Shown: positions 23,896 through 34,468 of the stretch, piece after piece | Layout: every line of letters begins with the position of its first letter | How positions within the stretch are numbered: position 1 is the stretch's first letter | Program-made: the position numbers and the translations under genes | The notes under the pieces: model-generated | Told to the model about the DNA's origin: nothing | Database searches by the model: none | What the model saw: only the letters and a program-made list of their open reading frames with translations | NCBI RefSeq assembly: GCF_009789675.1 | Contig: NZ_CP046913.1 | Location: 868,001-932,000 of the forward strand | DNA: 64,000 nucleotides | Source of the DNA: Paraburkholderia acidisoli | GTDB taxonomy: Bacteria > Pseudomonadota > Gammaproteobacteria > Burkholderiales > Burkholderiaceae | Reading direction: 5' to 3'

Positions 23896-25824
23896 ATGTC
23901 GCTTTACACCATCACCGGGGCGCAACTCGCGTTCGGCCACGTCGCGTTGCTCGATCACGCCGATTTTTCGCTCGAAGCCGGCGAGCGCGTCGGGCTGATC
24001 GGCCGCAACGGCGCGGGCAAGTCGTCGCTGCTCACGATCGTCGCCGACCTCGCGAAGCCCGACGACGGCCTCGTCACGCGCCAGCAGCATCTTTCGACCG
24101 TCTACGTGCCGCAGGAGCCCGAGTTCGACGCGAACGCCACGGTGTTCGACGCGGTCGCCTCGGGTCTCGCGCAGGTGCGCGCGCTGCTCGACGAATACGA
24201 CACGGTCGCGCACCGGCTGGCGGACACGCCCGAAGGCGCGGAGCACGACGCGTTGCTCGCGCGCATGAACGTGCTGCAGTCGTCGCTCGATATGGCGGAT
24301 GGCTGGAACTGGCGCACGCGGGTGGCCACGACGCTCGCGCAGATCGGCCTCGAAGGCGACGCGCGCGTGGACGCGCTCTCGGGCGGCATGCAAAAGCGCG
24401 TCGCGCTGGCGCGCGCCCTCGTGCTGCAACCCGACGTGCTGCTGCTCGACGAACCGACCAACCACCTCGACTTCGACGGCATCCGCTGGCTCGAGGAACT
24501 GCTGGTCGCCCAGCGTTCGAGCCTGCTCTTCATCACCCACGACCGCGCGTTCCTCGACCGCGTGGCCACGCGCATTGTCGAACTCGATCGCGGCAAGTTG
24601 CTGTCGTATCCGGGCAACTTCTCGCAGTATCAGGAGCGCAAGGCGCAGCAGCTCGAAGTGGAGCGCGTCGAGAACGAGAAGTTCGACAAGCTGCTCGCGC
24701 AGGAAGAAGTGTGGATCCGCAAGGGCGTGGAAGCGCGCCGCACGCGCAGTGTCGGCCGTATCGCGCGGCTCGTGCAGATGCGCAACGACCGCGCCGAGCG
24801 CCGTAACGTGCAGGGCAACGTGAAGCTCGACGTGGCGCAGGGCGAGAAGTCCGGCAAGATCGTCGCGGAACTCACCGACGTCGTGAAGCGCTACGCGGGC
24901 CGCACGATCGTCGATCGCTTCTCGGGCACGGTCATGCGCGGCGACAAGATCGGTTTCGTCGGCCCGAACGGCGCGGGCAAGACCACGCTGCTCAAGCTGA
25001 TTCTCGGCGAACTGAAGCCCGACGAAGGCACGGTGCGCGTCGGCACGAATCTGCAGGTCGCGTATTTCGACCAGATGCGCGCGCAGCTCGACCTCGAAAA
25101 GAGTCTCGCCGATACGATCAGCCCCGGCAGCGACTGGGTCGAGATCAACGGCGCGAAGAAGCACGTGATGAGTTATCTCGGCGACTTCCTGTTCGCGCCG
25201 GAACGCGCGCGTTCGCCGGTGAAGTCGCTCTCGGGCGGCGAGCGCAACCGTCTGCTGCTCGCGCGCCTGTTCGCGCGTCCCGCGAACGTGCTGGTGCTCG
25301 ACGAACCGACCAACGACCTCGACATTCCCACGCTCGAACTACTCGAAGAACTGCTCGCCGACTACGACGGCACCGTGCTGCTCGTGTCGCACGATCGCGC
25401 GTTCCTCGACAACGTGGTCACCTCGGTGATCGCGTCGGAAGGCGAGGGCAAGTGGCGCGAATACGTGGGCGGCTTCACCGACTGGCAGACGCAGAGCGCG
25501 CGTTCGCAGGAGATCGCCGAGTCGCGCGCGCCGAAGGAAACCGCGAGCCCGAGCGCCGCGCCGAAGGACAGCGCCGCGGGCCGCAACGCGCAGCGCAGCG
25601 TGAAGCTGTCGTTCAAGGAGCAGCGCGAGCTGGAGGAATTGCCCAAGCGGATCGAGTCGCTGGAAGCCGAGCAGAAGACCATCGGCGCGCAGCTCGAAGA
25701 CGGCTCGATTTTCGCGAAGGACGCGCAGGAAGGCACGCGGCTCACGGCGCGCTATGCGGAAATCGACGAGGCGTTGATGGCCGCGCTGGAGCGCTGGGAG
25801 GAGTTGGAGGCGAAGCGGAAGTAG
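23896..25824 (+). CDS. uup: ABC-F ATPase, Uup-like
   Basis: The 642-residue soluble protein has two ABC ATPase domains (Walker A G-R-N-G-A-G-K-S-S and G-P-N-G-A-G-K-T-T; signatures L-S-G-G-M and L-S-G-G-E). An interdomain linker and a C-terminal coiled coil (about 580-640, E-L-E-E-L-P-K-R-I) follow. That tail is typical of Uup, which binds branched DNA and ribosomes and limits precise transposon excision. The first ATG of conserved sequence is at 23896; in-frame sequence upstream is not conserved-looking. It is followed directly by a terminator. Confidence 0.9.
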   Translation: MSLYTITGAQLAFGHVALLDHADFSLEAGERVGLIGRNGAGKSSLLTIVADLAKPDDGLVTRQQHLSTVYVPQEPEFDANATVFDAVASGLAQVRALLDEYDTVAHRLADTPEGAEHDALLARMNVLQSSLDMADGWNWRTRVATTLAQIGLEGDARVDALSGGMQKRVALARALVLQPDVLLLDEPTNHLDFDGIRWLEELLVAQRSSLLFITHDRAFLDRVATRIVELDRGKLLSYPGNFSQYQERKAQQLEVERVENEKFDKLLAQEEVWIRKGVEARRTRSVGRIARLVQMRNDRAERRNVQGNVKLDVAQGEKSGKIVAELTDVVKRYAGRTIVDRFSGTVMRGDKIGFVGPNGAGKTTLLKLILGELKPDEGTVRVGTNLQVAYFDQMRAQLDLEKSLADTISPGSDWVEINGAKKHVMSYLGDFLFAPERARSPVKSLSGGERNRLLLARLFARPANVLVLDEPTNDLDIPTLELLEELLADYDGTVLLVSHDRAFLDNVVTSVIASEGEGKWREYVGGFTDWQTQSARSQEIAESRAPKETASPSAAPKDSAAGRNAQRSVKLSFKEQRELEELPKRIESLEAEQKTIGAQLEDGSIFAKDAQEGTRLTARYAEIDEALMAALERWEELEAKRK

Positions 25825-25839
25825 GGATGCTGCGATGAG

Positions 25840-25870
25840 AAGCGGCCACAAGGCACAAGGCCGCTTTTTT
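25840..25870 (+). terminator. Intrinsic terminator after uup-like gene
   Basis: An 8-bp stem (25840-25847 with 25859-25866) is followed by T residues. Its end touches the stop of the convergent hepT gene. Confidence 0.88.
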
Positions 25871-26219
25871 ATGGCTTCAGTTGCAGGAGCGCGCTTTGAA
25901 GCTCGTGCAGGTCATGCTGGATCGTTTGCCAGATCACCTCCGTGTTGATGGCATAGTAGCCATGCGAGATCCGGTTGCGCGTGCCGTATACGGTTTGCCA
26001 TGGAATCTCGGGGTGGGCTGCAACGAATTCGGGATCCTCTAGCATCACATTTCGTGCTGCTTCGCCGATGACTTCGAAATTGCGGACGACGGCGTCGATC
26101 ACAATCGATGTTGCTTCGAACTGCGCCCAGGAAAGCGTAGCCGTGTATTCAAAGATTCGCCGGATCGCTTCGAGCATATGCTCGACGTAGTCGACGGTAC
26201 GCAGGTCTTTTTTCCTCAT
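25869..26219 (-). CDS. hepT: HepT-type HEPN ribonuclease toxin
   Basis: The 116-residue all-helical HEPN (DUF86) protein has the Rx4HxY active-site motif at R81-H86-Y88 (R-N-R-I-S-H-G-Y). It acts as an RNase toxin. In the studied MntA-HepT pairs the cognate nucleotidyltransferase adds AMP to the tyrosine of this motif and silences it. Its start overlaps the antitoxin stop as ATGA, the usual tight coupling with antitoxin first. The motif is intact, so the toxin is presumably functional. Confidence 0.92.
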   Translation of the reverse strand: MRKKDLRTVDYVEHMLEAIRRIFEYTATLSWAQFEATSIVIDAVVRNFEVIGEAARNVMLEDPEFVAAHPEIPWQTVYGTRNRISHGYYAINTEVIWQTIQHDLHELQSALLQLKP

Positions 26220-26506
26220 ACCGGGACCGCTTCGCTCACGACCGTTCCACGGAAGCGAGGGGGCAGGTCTCCGGGCGTGCGCACATCCACGCGCACACCC
26301 AGCAAAGCTTCCAGGCGCAACTGGATTCGCGCGAGATCGAACAGTGTGGTTTCCGGCGTGGGATCGACCAGCAAATCCAGGTCGCTATCCTCGTCGTCTT
26401 CGCCGCGCGCCGACGACCCGAACACGCGCGCATTCTGCGCACGGTGGCTTGCGACGATGTCCCTGATTTCCGCGCGATGGGCGCGCAACGCTTCGGATGG
26501 TCTCAT
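26216..26506 (-). CDS. mntA: MntA-type nucleotidyltransferase antitoxin
   Basis: The 96-residue minimal nucleotidyltransferase has the G-S-x10-D-x-D catalytic motif (G30, S31, D42, D44). It inactivates HepT by transferring AMP to its active-site tyrosine. The ATG at 26506 is preferred; an in-frame ATG at 26557 would add 17 residues not typical of the family. The pair is inserted between the uup-like gene and parE, transcribed opposite to both. Confidence 0.9.
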   Translation of the reverse strand: MRPSEALRAHRAEIRDIVASHRAQNARVFGSSARGEDDEDSDLDLLVDPTPETTLFDLARIQLRLEALLGVRVDVRTPGDLPPRFRGTVVSEAVPV

Positions 26507-26628
26507 GACGGTTTTACGCTCCGGAACGGGGCAAAAGCGTTTCGAAAATTCAATCACGTCTGGCGCTTCATTCTACGCGACGCGCGCCTTCCGCAACCCC
26601 TCATCCGAACGGCCAACCCCCGTCCAAA

Positions 26629-26656
26629 TTGCCCCGCGAGCCCAAATCAGTACAAT
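26629..26656 (+). promoter_or_regulatory. Candidate sigma-70 promoter of parE
   Basis: TTGCCC at 26629-26634 and TACAAT at 26651-26656 are separated by 16 bases. They lie upstream of the DnaA-box cluster and parE. Confidence 0.45.
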
Positions 26657-26763
26657 ACCTCGCGAATCCGACGGACTGCACGCGCGCGGCACTGTCTGCC
26701 AGCGCGTCGCGCAGCCCGTTCACCTCGTTGTTTCGTTTCGTTTTTTTTGAACACTCAACGCGT

Positions 26764-26797
26764 TGTCCACGCAGATGTCCACACAAGCTGTGGATAA
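26764..26797. promoter_or_regulatory. Cluster of DnaA-box-like sequences before parE
   Basis: The sequence TGTGGATAA at 26789-26797 is a perfect DnaA box (TTATCCACA) on the minus strand. Two near matches on the plus strand, TTGTCCACG and ATGTCCACA, lie within the preceding 26 bases. The cluster ends 25 bases before the parE ATG. Confidence 0.5.
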
Positions 26798-26822
26798 GCG
26801 CGGACGACCCTTGCGGACCACC

Positions 26823-28814
<1,992 letters not shown>

Positions 28815-28863
28815 CGCGCACGTTTCCTACGCACGCCTCACACGAATACGGACCGATTGAAAC

Positions 28864-31179
28864 ATGGACGATCTTTTTGCTGATGTGACTGGCGCCCCCG
28901 CTGGCGACACGCTCACGCTCGGCCACTACGCGGAACGCGCGTATCTCGACTACGCCGTGAGCGTGGTCAAGAGCCGCGCGCTGCCCGATGTCTGCGACGG
29001 CCAGAAGCCGGTGCAGCGCCGCATTCTCTACGCGATGAACGAAATGGGACTCGGCGACAACGCCAAGCCCGTGAAGTCGGCGCGCGTGGTCGGCGACGTG
29101 CTCGGCAAGTACCACCCGCACGGCGACCAGTCGGCGTACGACGCGCTCGTGCGTCTCGCGCAGGACTTCTCGATGCGCTATCCGCTCATCGACGGTCAGG
29201 GCAATTTCGGCTCGCGCGACGGCGACGGCGCGGCGGCCATGCGCTACACCGAAGCGCGCCTCACGCCGCTCGCCAAGCTCCTGCTCGACGAAATCGACAT
29301 GGGCACCGTCGACTTCATGCCGAACTACGACGGCGCGTTCCAGGAGCCGAAGCAGTTGCCCGCGCGCCTGCCCATGCTGCTGCTCAACGGCGCTTCGGGT
29401 ATCGCGGTCGGCATGGCGACGGAAATTCCCTCGCACAACCTGCGCGAAGTCGCGAGCGCGGCCGTGGCGCTCATCCGCAATCCCAAGCTCTCGCACGCCG
29501 AGATCATGGAGAAGGTGCCCGGCCCCGACTTTCCCGGCGGCGGCCAGATCATTTCGAGCGAAGCCGAAATCGCGGCGGCCTATGAAACGGGCCGCGGCAG
29601 TCTCAAGGTGCGCGCGCGCTGGAAGATCGAGGAACTCGCGCGCGGCCAGTGGCAACTCGTGGTCACCGAACTGCCGCCCAATACCTCGGGCCAGAAGGTG
29701 CTCGAAGAGATCGAGGAGCTGACCAATCCCAAGCTCAAGCTCGGCAAGAAAACGCTCACGCCCGAGCAGTTGCAGAGCAAGCAGACCATGCTCGGCCTGC
29801 TCGACGCGGTGCGCGACGAGTCGGGCAAGGACGCGCCCGTGCGCCTCGTGTTCGAGCCGAAGACGAGCAAGATCGATCAGGGCGAGTTCGTCAACGTGCT
29901 GCTCGCCAACACGAGCCTGGAATCGAACGCGTCGCTGAATCTGGTGATGATCGGCGCCGACGGCCGGCCGCGCCAGAAGGGCATCAGCGAGATTCTGGGC
30001 GAGTGGATCGGTTTCCGCTTCGCCACGGTCACGCGCCGCACGCAGCATCGCCTGACCAAGGTCGACGACCGCATCCACATCCTCGAAGGGCGGATGATCG
30101 TCTTCCTCAATATCGACGAAGTCATCCGCATCATCCGCGAGTCGGACGAGCCGAAGGCCGCGCTGATGAGCGCGTTCGGGCTTTCCGAGCGCCAGGCCGA
30201 GGACATCCTCGAAATTCGTCTGCGTCAATTGGCGCGGCTCGAAAAGATCAAGATCGAGAAGGAACTCGCGGAACTGCGCGAGGAAAAGGCGAAGCTCGAA
30301 GAACTGCTCGCGAACGAGTCGTCGATGAAGCGGCTCATCGTCAAGGAAATCGAAGCCGACGCGAAGCAGTACGGCGACGACCGCCGCACGCTCATCCAGC
30401 AGGAAAAGCGCGCAACGTTCGAAGCGCGCGTGGTGGACGAGCCGGTCACGGTGGTCGTCTCGCAGAAGGGCTGGGTGCGCGCGCTCAAGGGCCACGGCCT
30501 CGACAGCCAAAGCTTCACGTTCAAGGCCGGCGACGGTCTCTACGCGGCGTTCCAGTGCCGCACGCCCGACACGCTCATCGCGTGGGGCAGCAAGGGCCGC
30601 GTGTATTCGGTCGCGGTCGCGCAGTTGCCCGGCGGGCGCGGCGACGGCGTGCCGGTCACTTCGCTGATCGAACTCGAGGCGGGCACGCATCTCCTGCACT
30701 ACTACGCGGCGAGCGCGGACCAGCCGCTCCTGCTCGCGTCGAGCAACGGCTTCGGCTTCATTGCGAAGATCGGCGACATGGTGAGCCGCGTGAAGGCGGG
30801 CAAGTCGTTCATGACGATCGACGAAGGCTGCGCGCCGCTCGCGCCCATGCCGATGCTGCCCAACGCGCTGCAGGTGGCGTGTCTGTCGTCGGGCGGGCGT
30901 CTGCTCGTGTTCGGTCTCGACGAGATGAAGACCTTGTCCGGCGGCGGCCGCGGCGTCACGCTGATGCAGCTCGAAGAGAAGGAAACGCTGGTGCAGGCGC
31001 TCGCGATCAACGCGGCGGGCGTGGTGCTCGAGGGCACGGGACGCGGCGGCAAGCCGGGCGAGGACAAGATGTCCGGGCCGGTGCTCGCGCCGCAGATCGG
31101 CAAGCGGGCGCGCAAGGGCCGCGCGCCGGACTCGAAGCTCAAGGTGATCACGGGCATGCGTCCGGTGCTGCCGGAATGA
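28864..31179 (+). CDS. parC: DNA topoisomerase IV subunit A
   Basis: The 771-residue cleavage subunit has the winged-helix active site with catalytic tyrosine Y128 in A-A-M-R-Y-T-E. A long coiled-coil arm and a degenerate C-terminal beta-propeller follow. Together with ParE it decatenates daughter chromosomes. In the quinolone-interaction region the sequence is [10 protein letters not shown], so Gln stands where E. coli ParC has Ser80 and Asp where it has Glu84. This may be the natural state in the lineage. The gene is in an operon with parE. Confidence 0.95.
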   Translation: MDDLFADVTGAPAGDTLTLGHYAERAYLDYAVSVVKSRALPDVCDGQKPVQRRILYAMNEMGLGDNAKPVKSARVVGDVLGKYHPHGDQSAYDALVRLAQDFSMRYPLIDGQGNFGSRDGDGAAAMRYTEARLTPLAKLLLDEIDMGTVDFMPNYDGAFQEPKQLPARLPMLLLNGASGIAVGMATEIPSHNLREVASAAVALIRNPKLSHAEIMEKVPGPDFPGGGQIISSEAEIAAAYETGRGSLKVRARWKIEELARGQWQLVVTELPPNTSGQKVLEEIEELTNPKLKLGKKTLTPEQLQSKQTMLGLLDAVRDESGKDAPVRLVFEPKTSKIDQGEFVNVLLANTSLESNASLNLVMIGADGRPRQKGISEILGEWIGFRFATVTRRTQHRLTKVDDRIHILEGRMIVFLNIDEVIRIIRESDEPKAALMSAFGLSERQAEDILEIRLRQLARLEKIKIEKELAELREEKAKLEELLANESSMKRLIVKEIEADAKQYGDDRRTLIQQEKRATFEARVVDEPVTVVVSQKGWVRALKGHGLDSQSFTFKAGDGLYAAFQCRTPDTLIAWGSKGRVYSVAVAQLPGGRGDGVPVTSLIELEAGTHLLHYYAASADQPLLLASSNGFGFIAKIGDMVSRVKAGKSFMTIDEGCAPLAPMPMLPNALQVACLSSGGRLLVFGLDEMKTLSGGGRGVTLMQLEEKETLVQALAINAAGVVLEGTGRGGKPGEDKMSGPVLAPQIGKRARKGRAPDSKLKVITGMRPVLPE

Positions 31180-31345
31180 GCGGGGCGCGCCCCGCGCGCT
31201 AGCGGCGAAAAAACCACGAAAAGCCGCCGCGCACGCATCTTGCGCTAAAAAAGGCGCAACTCCGGCGCGAACGGTTGCACGGCATGAAATAATGCCGCGC
31301 AATCCGGTTCGCGCCGAACCGCTTCATCGACAAGGACATTCCAGC

Positions 31346-31804
31346 ATGGGTCACGCGATCGAAATCGCGCTTTTTCTGCATTTGCTCGCCGTTGCCGTGT
31401 GGGTGGGCGGCATGGTGTTCGCGCACTTCTGCCTGCGCCCGGCGCTCGAAGATCTCTCGCCGCAACTGCGTCTGCCGCTGATCGAGTCGGTGTTCAGCCG
31501 CTTCTTCAACTGGGTGGGCGCCTCGATCATCGTGATCCTGCTCACGGGCGGGTTCCTGCTGATGCAGTTCGGCGGCGGTCACGCCACGTGGCAACTGCAC
31601 GCCATGGCGGGGCTCGGCGTGATCATGATGCTGATCTTCGGCCACATCCGCTTTGCCGTGTTCGCACGCATTCGCCGCGCGGTGCAGGCGCAAAAGTGGC
31701 CCGACGGCGCGCGCGCCGTGGGCACGATGCGCCGTCTCGTCGTCATCAATCTGGTGCTCGGCATCGTGACGATCGGCGTCGCGGCGCTGGCGCGCGGGTT
31801 TTGA
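31346..31804 (+). CDS. CopD-like four-helix membrane protein
   Basis: The 152-residue protein has four hydrophobic helices (about 5-25, 52-72, 80-100, 128-150). The conserved-looking histidines H4, H13 and H27 lie in and after the first helix. This agrees with the CopD-type integral membrane domain, linked to copper uptake or heme-type electron transfer in some members. AAGGA lies before the ATG. It lies 166 bases after parC and is probably transcribed alone. The exact role is unknown. Confidence 0.75.
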   Translation: MGHAIEIALFLHLLAVAVWVGGMVFAHFCLRPALEDLSPQLRLPLIESVFSRFFNWVGASIIVILLTGGFLLMQFGGGHATWQLHAMAGLGVIMMLIFGHIRFAVFARIRRAVQAQKWPDGARAVGTMRRLVVINLVLGIVTIGVAALARGF

Positions 31805-31840
31805 GCGTCGATATTTCGCGTATTGCGTCGTTCGCGCGTC

Positions 31841-31884
31841 GTTGACGTCATAGTTGACGTCATCGTTGACGCGTAATTGACGCC
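31841..31884. repeat. 12-bp tandem repeats with TGACGTCA core
   Basis: Two near-exact units GTTGACGTCATA/C, a third diverged unit GTTGACGCGTAA and a partial fourth (TTGACGCC) lie head to tail. They are located between the convergent CopD-like and LysR genes. The first two units contain the palindrome TGACGTCA. Confidence 0.9.
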
Positions 31885-31992
31885 TGGTTCGCGCGCCGGG
31901 TTCGTTGCAGCCGCAACGTTCGGCGCGCGTTGTTTTATCGGCGCTTCCGAGTCGCTTCATCGGCGCTGAAGCCGCCGCGCTGAATCTGCGCG

Positions 31993-32943
31993 TCATAGCC
32001 GCTCCGCGAGCGCGTGGCGCTGCATGCAACGCTCCATCGCGTCGAAGAACGCCTCTTCGGCCGCGTTGCGTTTTCTCTCCCGATGCCAGAGCAAGTGGAT
32101 GTCCACGTCCACGAGCCCTTCCTCCGGCGGCAACTGCCACAGGCGTTGCCGCGCCAGATCGTCCCGAACCGTGTGCTCGGGCAGGCAGCCGATGCCGTAG
32201 CCCGCGTAAATCAACCGCCGCACTTCGTCGAGACTCGGCGACGACGCCACGATCCTGCCCGTAAAGCCGCGCTGATCGCGAAACACCGTGAGCGGCGAAA
32301 GGCTGTCGCCGATCTGGTCGCTCGTGAACGACACGAAGTTCTCGGCGAGCAGATCGTCCATCGTCAGTTGCGACAACCCGAACAGCCGGTGGTGACGGCC
32401 GCAGTAGATCGCGTAGCGCTGGCGCAAAAAGCAGCGCATCTCCAGTTTGTCGACGGGCGTGCGGCACAGGCTCAGCCCCGCCGTGGCCGTTTTCTGCTGG
32501 AGCGACGAGATGATGTCCGAGGAGCGCATCACCTCGATCTGCAGGTCGATGCGCGGATACGCGGCATGAAACTCCGCGAGGAATTCGTCGTACACGCGCG
32601 ACTCGATACGGCTTACCGTGAGCAGCCGGATCGACCCGGTGATGTCGGCGGTGCGCTCGTCGAGGCCCGTTTCCAGTTGCGAAATCGTCCCGTAGATGTC
32701 GCGCGCGATGCGATACACCTCCTCGCCCGCCTGGGTGGGGACGAACAGCGCGCCGCGCCGTTCGATGAGCTTGCGGCCCAGCGATTCCTCGAGCCGCCTG
32801 AGCGCCTGGCTCACGGCCGGTTGCGTGACGAAGAGGCGAGCGGCGGCGCGGCTCAGGCTGCGCTCCTGCATGATCGCGAGGTAGGTGCGCAGCAGGTTCC
32901 AGTCGAGTCGGTCGTTGAGAAAGCGGGTGGTATCGGCGCGCAT
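31993..32943 (-). CDS. LysR-family regulator
   Basis: The 316-residue regulator has an N-terminal helix-turn-helix (about 14-72, with S-L-S-R-A-A-A-R-L-F-V-T-Q-P-A-V-S-Q) and a C-terminal periplasmic-binding-protein-like effector domain. It is transcribed divergently from the MHS transporter, amidohydrolase and deacetylase operon, which is the usual arrangement for a LysR activator and its target. An ATAA-N7-TTAT element lies in the shared promoter region. The effector is probably the imported compound or a breakdown product. No good ribosome binding site is visible at the chosen start. Confidence 0.9.
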   Translation of the reverse strand: MRADTTRFLNDRLDWNLLRTYLAIMQERSLSRAAARLFVTQPAVSQALRRLEESLGRKLIERRGALFVPTQAGEEVYRIARDIYGTISQLETGLDERTADITGSIRLLTVSRIESRVYDEFLAEFHAAYPRIDLQIEVMRSSDIISSLQQKTATAGLSLCRTPVDKLEMRCFLRQRYAIYCGRHHRLFGLSQLTMDDLLAENFVSFTSDQIGDSLSPLTVFRDQRGFTGRIVASSPSLDEVRRLIYAGYGIGCLPEHTVRDDLARQRLWQLPPEEGLVDVDIHLLWHRERKRNAAEEAFFDAMERCMQRHALAERL

Positions 32944-32977
32944 GACGAGTGACCCGGCGCGGCATTCCGGCCAAGGT

Positions 32978-32992
32978 ATAAGTTGAATTTAT
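32978..32992. promoter_or_regulatory. Candidate LysR box (ATAA-N7-TTAT)
   Basis: This is a 15-bp interrupted palindrome of the T-N11-A class between the LysR gene and its divergent operon. It is A/T-rich against a GC-rich background. Confidence 0.5.
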
Positions 32993-33122
32993 GCGCTGAA
33001 TAATAACGCGAAATTTGACTAATGTTTTCTGGCTGGCGATAAAGCTTGCAAGCAGATTGCGCAATCCGGCGCATATCGCCACGGCCGGTGCACCAGCGAC
33101 CGCGCCCGAAGGAGACCGACAC

Positions 33123-34448
33123 ATGACCCCCAATCGAACCGCGCCCGCGAGCGCGCGGCAGCCGGTACGCGCCGCCGCCGCGGCGTTTATCGGCACCATG
33201 ATCGAGTGGTACGACTTCTATATCTACGCCACGGCCGCCGCGCTCGTGTTCGGCGAGTTGTACTTTCCGTCCGAGGACCGTTTCGTCAGCACGATGGCCT
33301 CGTTCGCGACCTTCGCGGTGGGGTTCTTCGCGCGTCCGCTGGGCGGCCTGATCTTCGGCCATCTCGGCGACCGCATCGGCCGCAAGAAAGCGCTCATGAC
33401 CACGCTGATGATGATGGGCGTGGCCACCGTTTGCGTTGGCTTGCTGCCGTCGTACGCGAGCGTGGGCATGCTCGCGCCGGTGCTGCTCGTGCTGCTGCGC
33501 GTGGTGCAGGGCATCGCCGTGGGCGGCGAGTGGGGCGGTGCCGTGCTGATGGCGGGCGAACACGCGCCCGAAGGCCGCCGCACGTTCTTCGCCTCGTTCG
33601 CGCAGCTCGGCTCGCCCGCGGGCCTGATCCTCTCGCTGATCGCGTTCCGCTCCGTCACCTCGCTCGACAAAGCCGACTTTCTCGCGTGGGGCTGGCGCCT
33701 GCCGTTCCTCGTTTCGGCGCTGCTGCTCGTGGTGGGCATCCTGATCCGGCTGGGCGTGAACGAGTCGCCCGAATTCGAGCGCCTCAAGGATCAGCGCCGC
33801 ACGGCCAAGCTGCCGATCGCCGAAGTGTTCAGCTCGGCGTGGGGTCTCGTGCTGCTGTGTATCGGCGCGAACACCATCGGCATCGCGGGCGTGTACTTCA
33901 CCAACACCTTCATGATCGCGTACACGACGCAGTACGTCGGCATCACGCGCTCGCTGATTCTCGACTGCCTGTTTGCCGTCGCCATCATCCAGTTCCTCGC
34001 GCAGCCGCTCGCGGCATGGCTCGCCGAACGCATGGGCGGCGCGCGCTTCCTCAAGTGCGCCGCGGTGGCCGCGATGCTCTCGCCGTATCCCATGTTCGTG
34101 CTCGTGCAAAGCGGCAAGGTCGTGCCGATGGTGATCGGCATCGCCATCGCCGTGGTCTGCATGGCGAGCTTCTATTCGGTGATCGCGGGCTTCGTGTCGG
34201 GCGTGTTCCCCACGCGCGTGCGTTATTCGGCGATCTCGCTCGCGTACCAGGTGTGCGGCGCGATCGCGGGCGGCCTGACGCCGCTCGTCGGCACGTGGCT
34301 CGCGCATCGCTACGCGGGGCAGTGGTGGCCGCTCGCGGTGTTCTACACGTGTCTCGCGGGCGTCTCGCTCGTGTGCATCGTCGCGCTCGATGCGCGCCGC
34401 CATCTGCATGCCCGCGACGAAGCCGCCGCCGACGTGGTTCGCACCTGA
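33123..34448 (+). CDS. MHS-family MFS metabolite:H+ symporter
   Basis: The 441-residue transporter has about 12 TM helices. It shows the metabolite-H+ symporter features F-I-G-T-M-I-E-W-Y-D-F in TM1, R-P-L-G-G-L-I-F-G-H-L-G-D-R-I-G-R-K-K in the first loop, and R-V-V-Q-G-I-A-V-G-G-E-W-G-G. Members import organic acids and related small molecules (KgtP, ShiA, ProP group). AAGGAG lies before the ATG. It is the first gene of a three-gene operon with two amide-cleaving hydrolases, and so probably imports their substrate. Confidence 0.92.
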   Translation: MTPNRTAPASARQPVRAAAAAFIGTMIEWYDFYIYATAAALVFGELYFPSEDRFVSTMASFATFAVGFFARPLGGLIFGHLGDRIGRKKALMTTLMMMGVATVCVGLLPSYASVGMLAPVLLVLLRVVQGIAVGGEWGGAVLMAGEHAPEGRRTFFASFAQLGSPAGLILSLIAFRSVTSLDKADFLAWGWRLPFLVSALLLVVGILIRLGVNESPEFERLKDQRRTAKLPIAEVFSSAWGLVLLCIGANTIGIAGVYFTNTFMIAYTTQYVGITRSLILDCLFAVAIIQFLAQPLAAWLAERMGGARFLKCAAVAAMLSPYPMFVLVQSGKVVPMVIGIAIAVVCMASFYSVIAGFVSGVFPTRVRYSAISLAYQVCGAIAGGLTPLVGTWLAHRYAGQWWPLAVFYTCLAGVSLVCIVALDARRHLHARDEAAADVVRT

Positions 34449-34468
34449 CCTTGGAAATGGAATCGACG

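Larger units (their letters stand above)
26507..26822. other. Intergenic region upstream of parE
   Basis: This 316-base region holds a candidate sigma-70 promoter and a cluster of DnaA-box-like sequences near its end. It contains an unusually A/T-rich patch around 26740-26755. No gene is seen. Confidence 0.6.
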
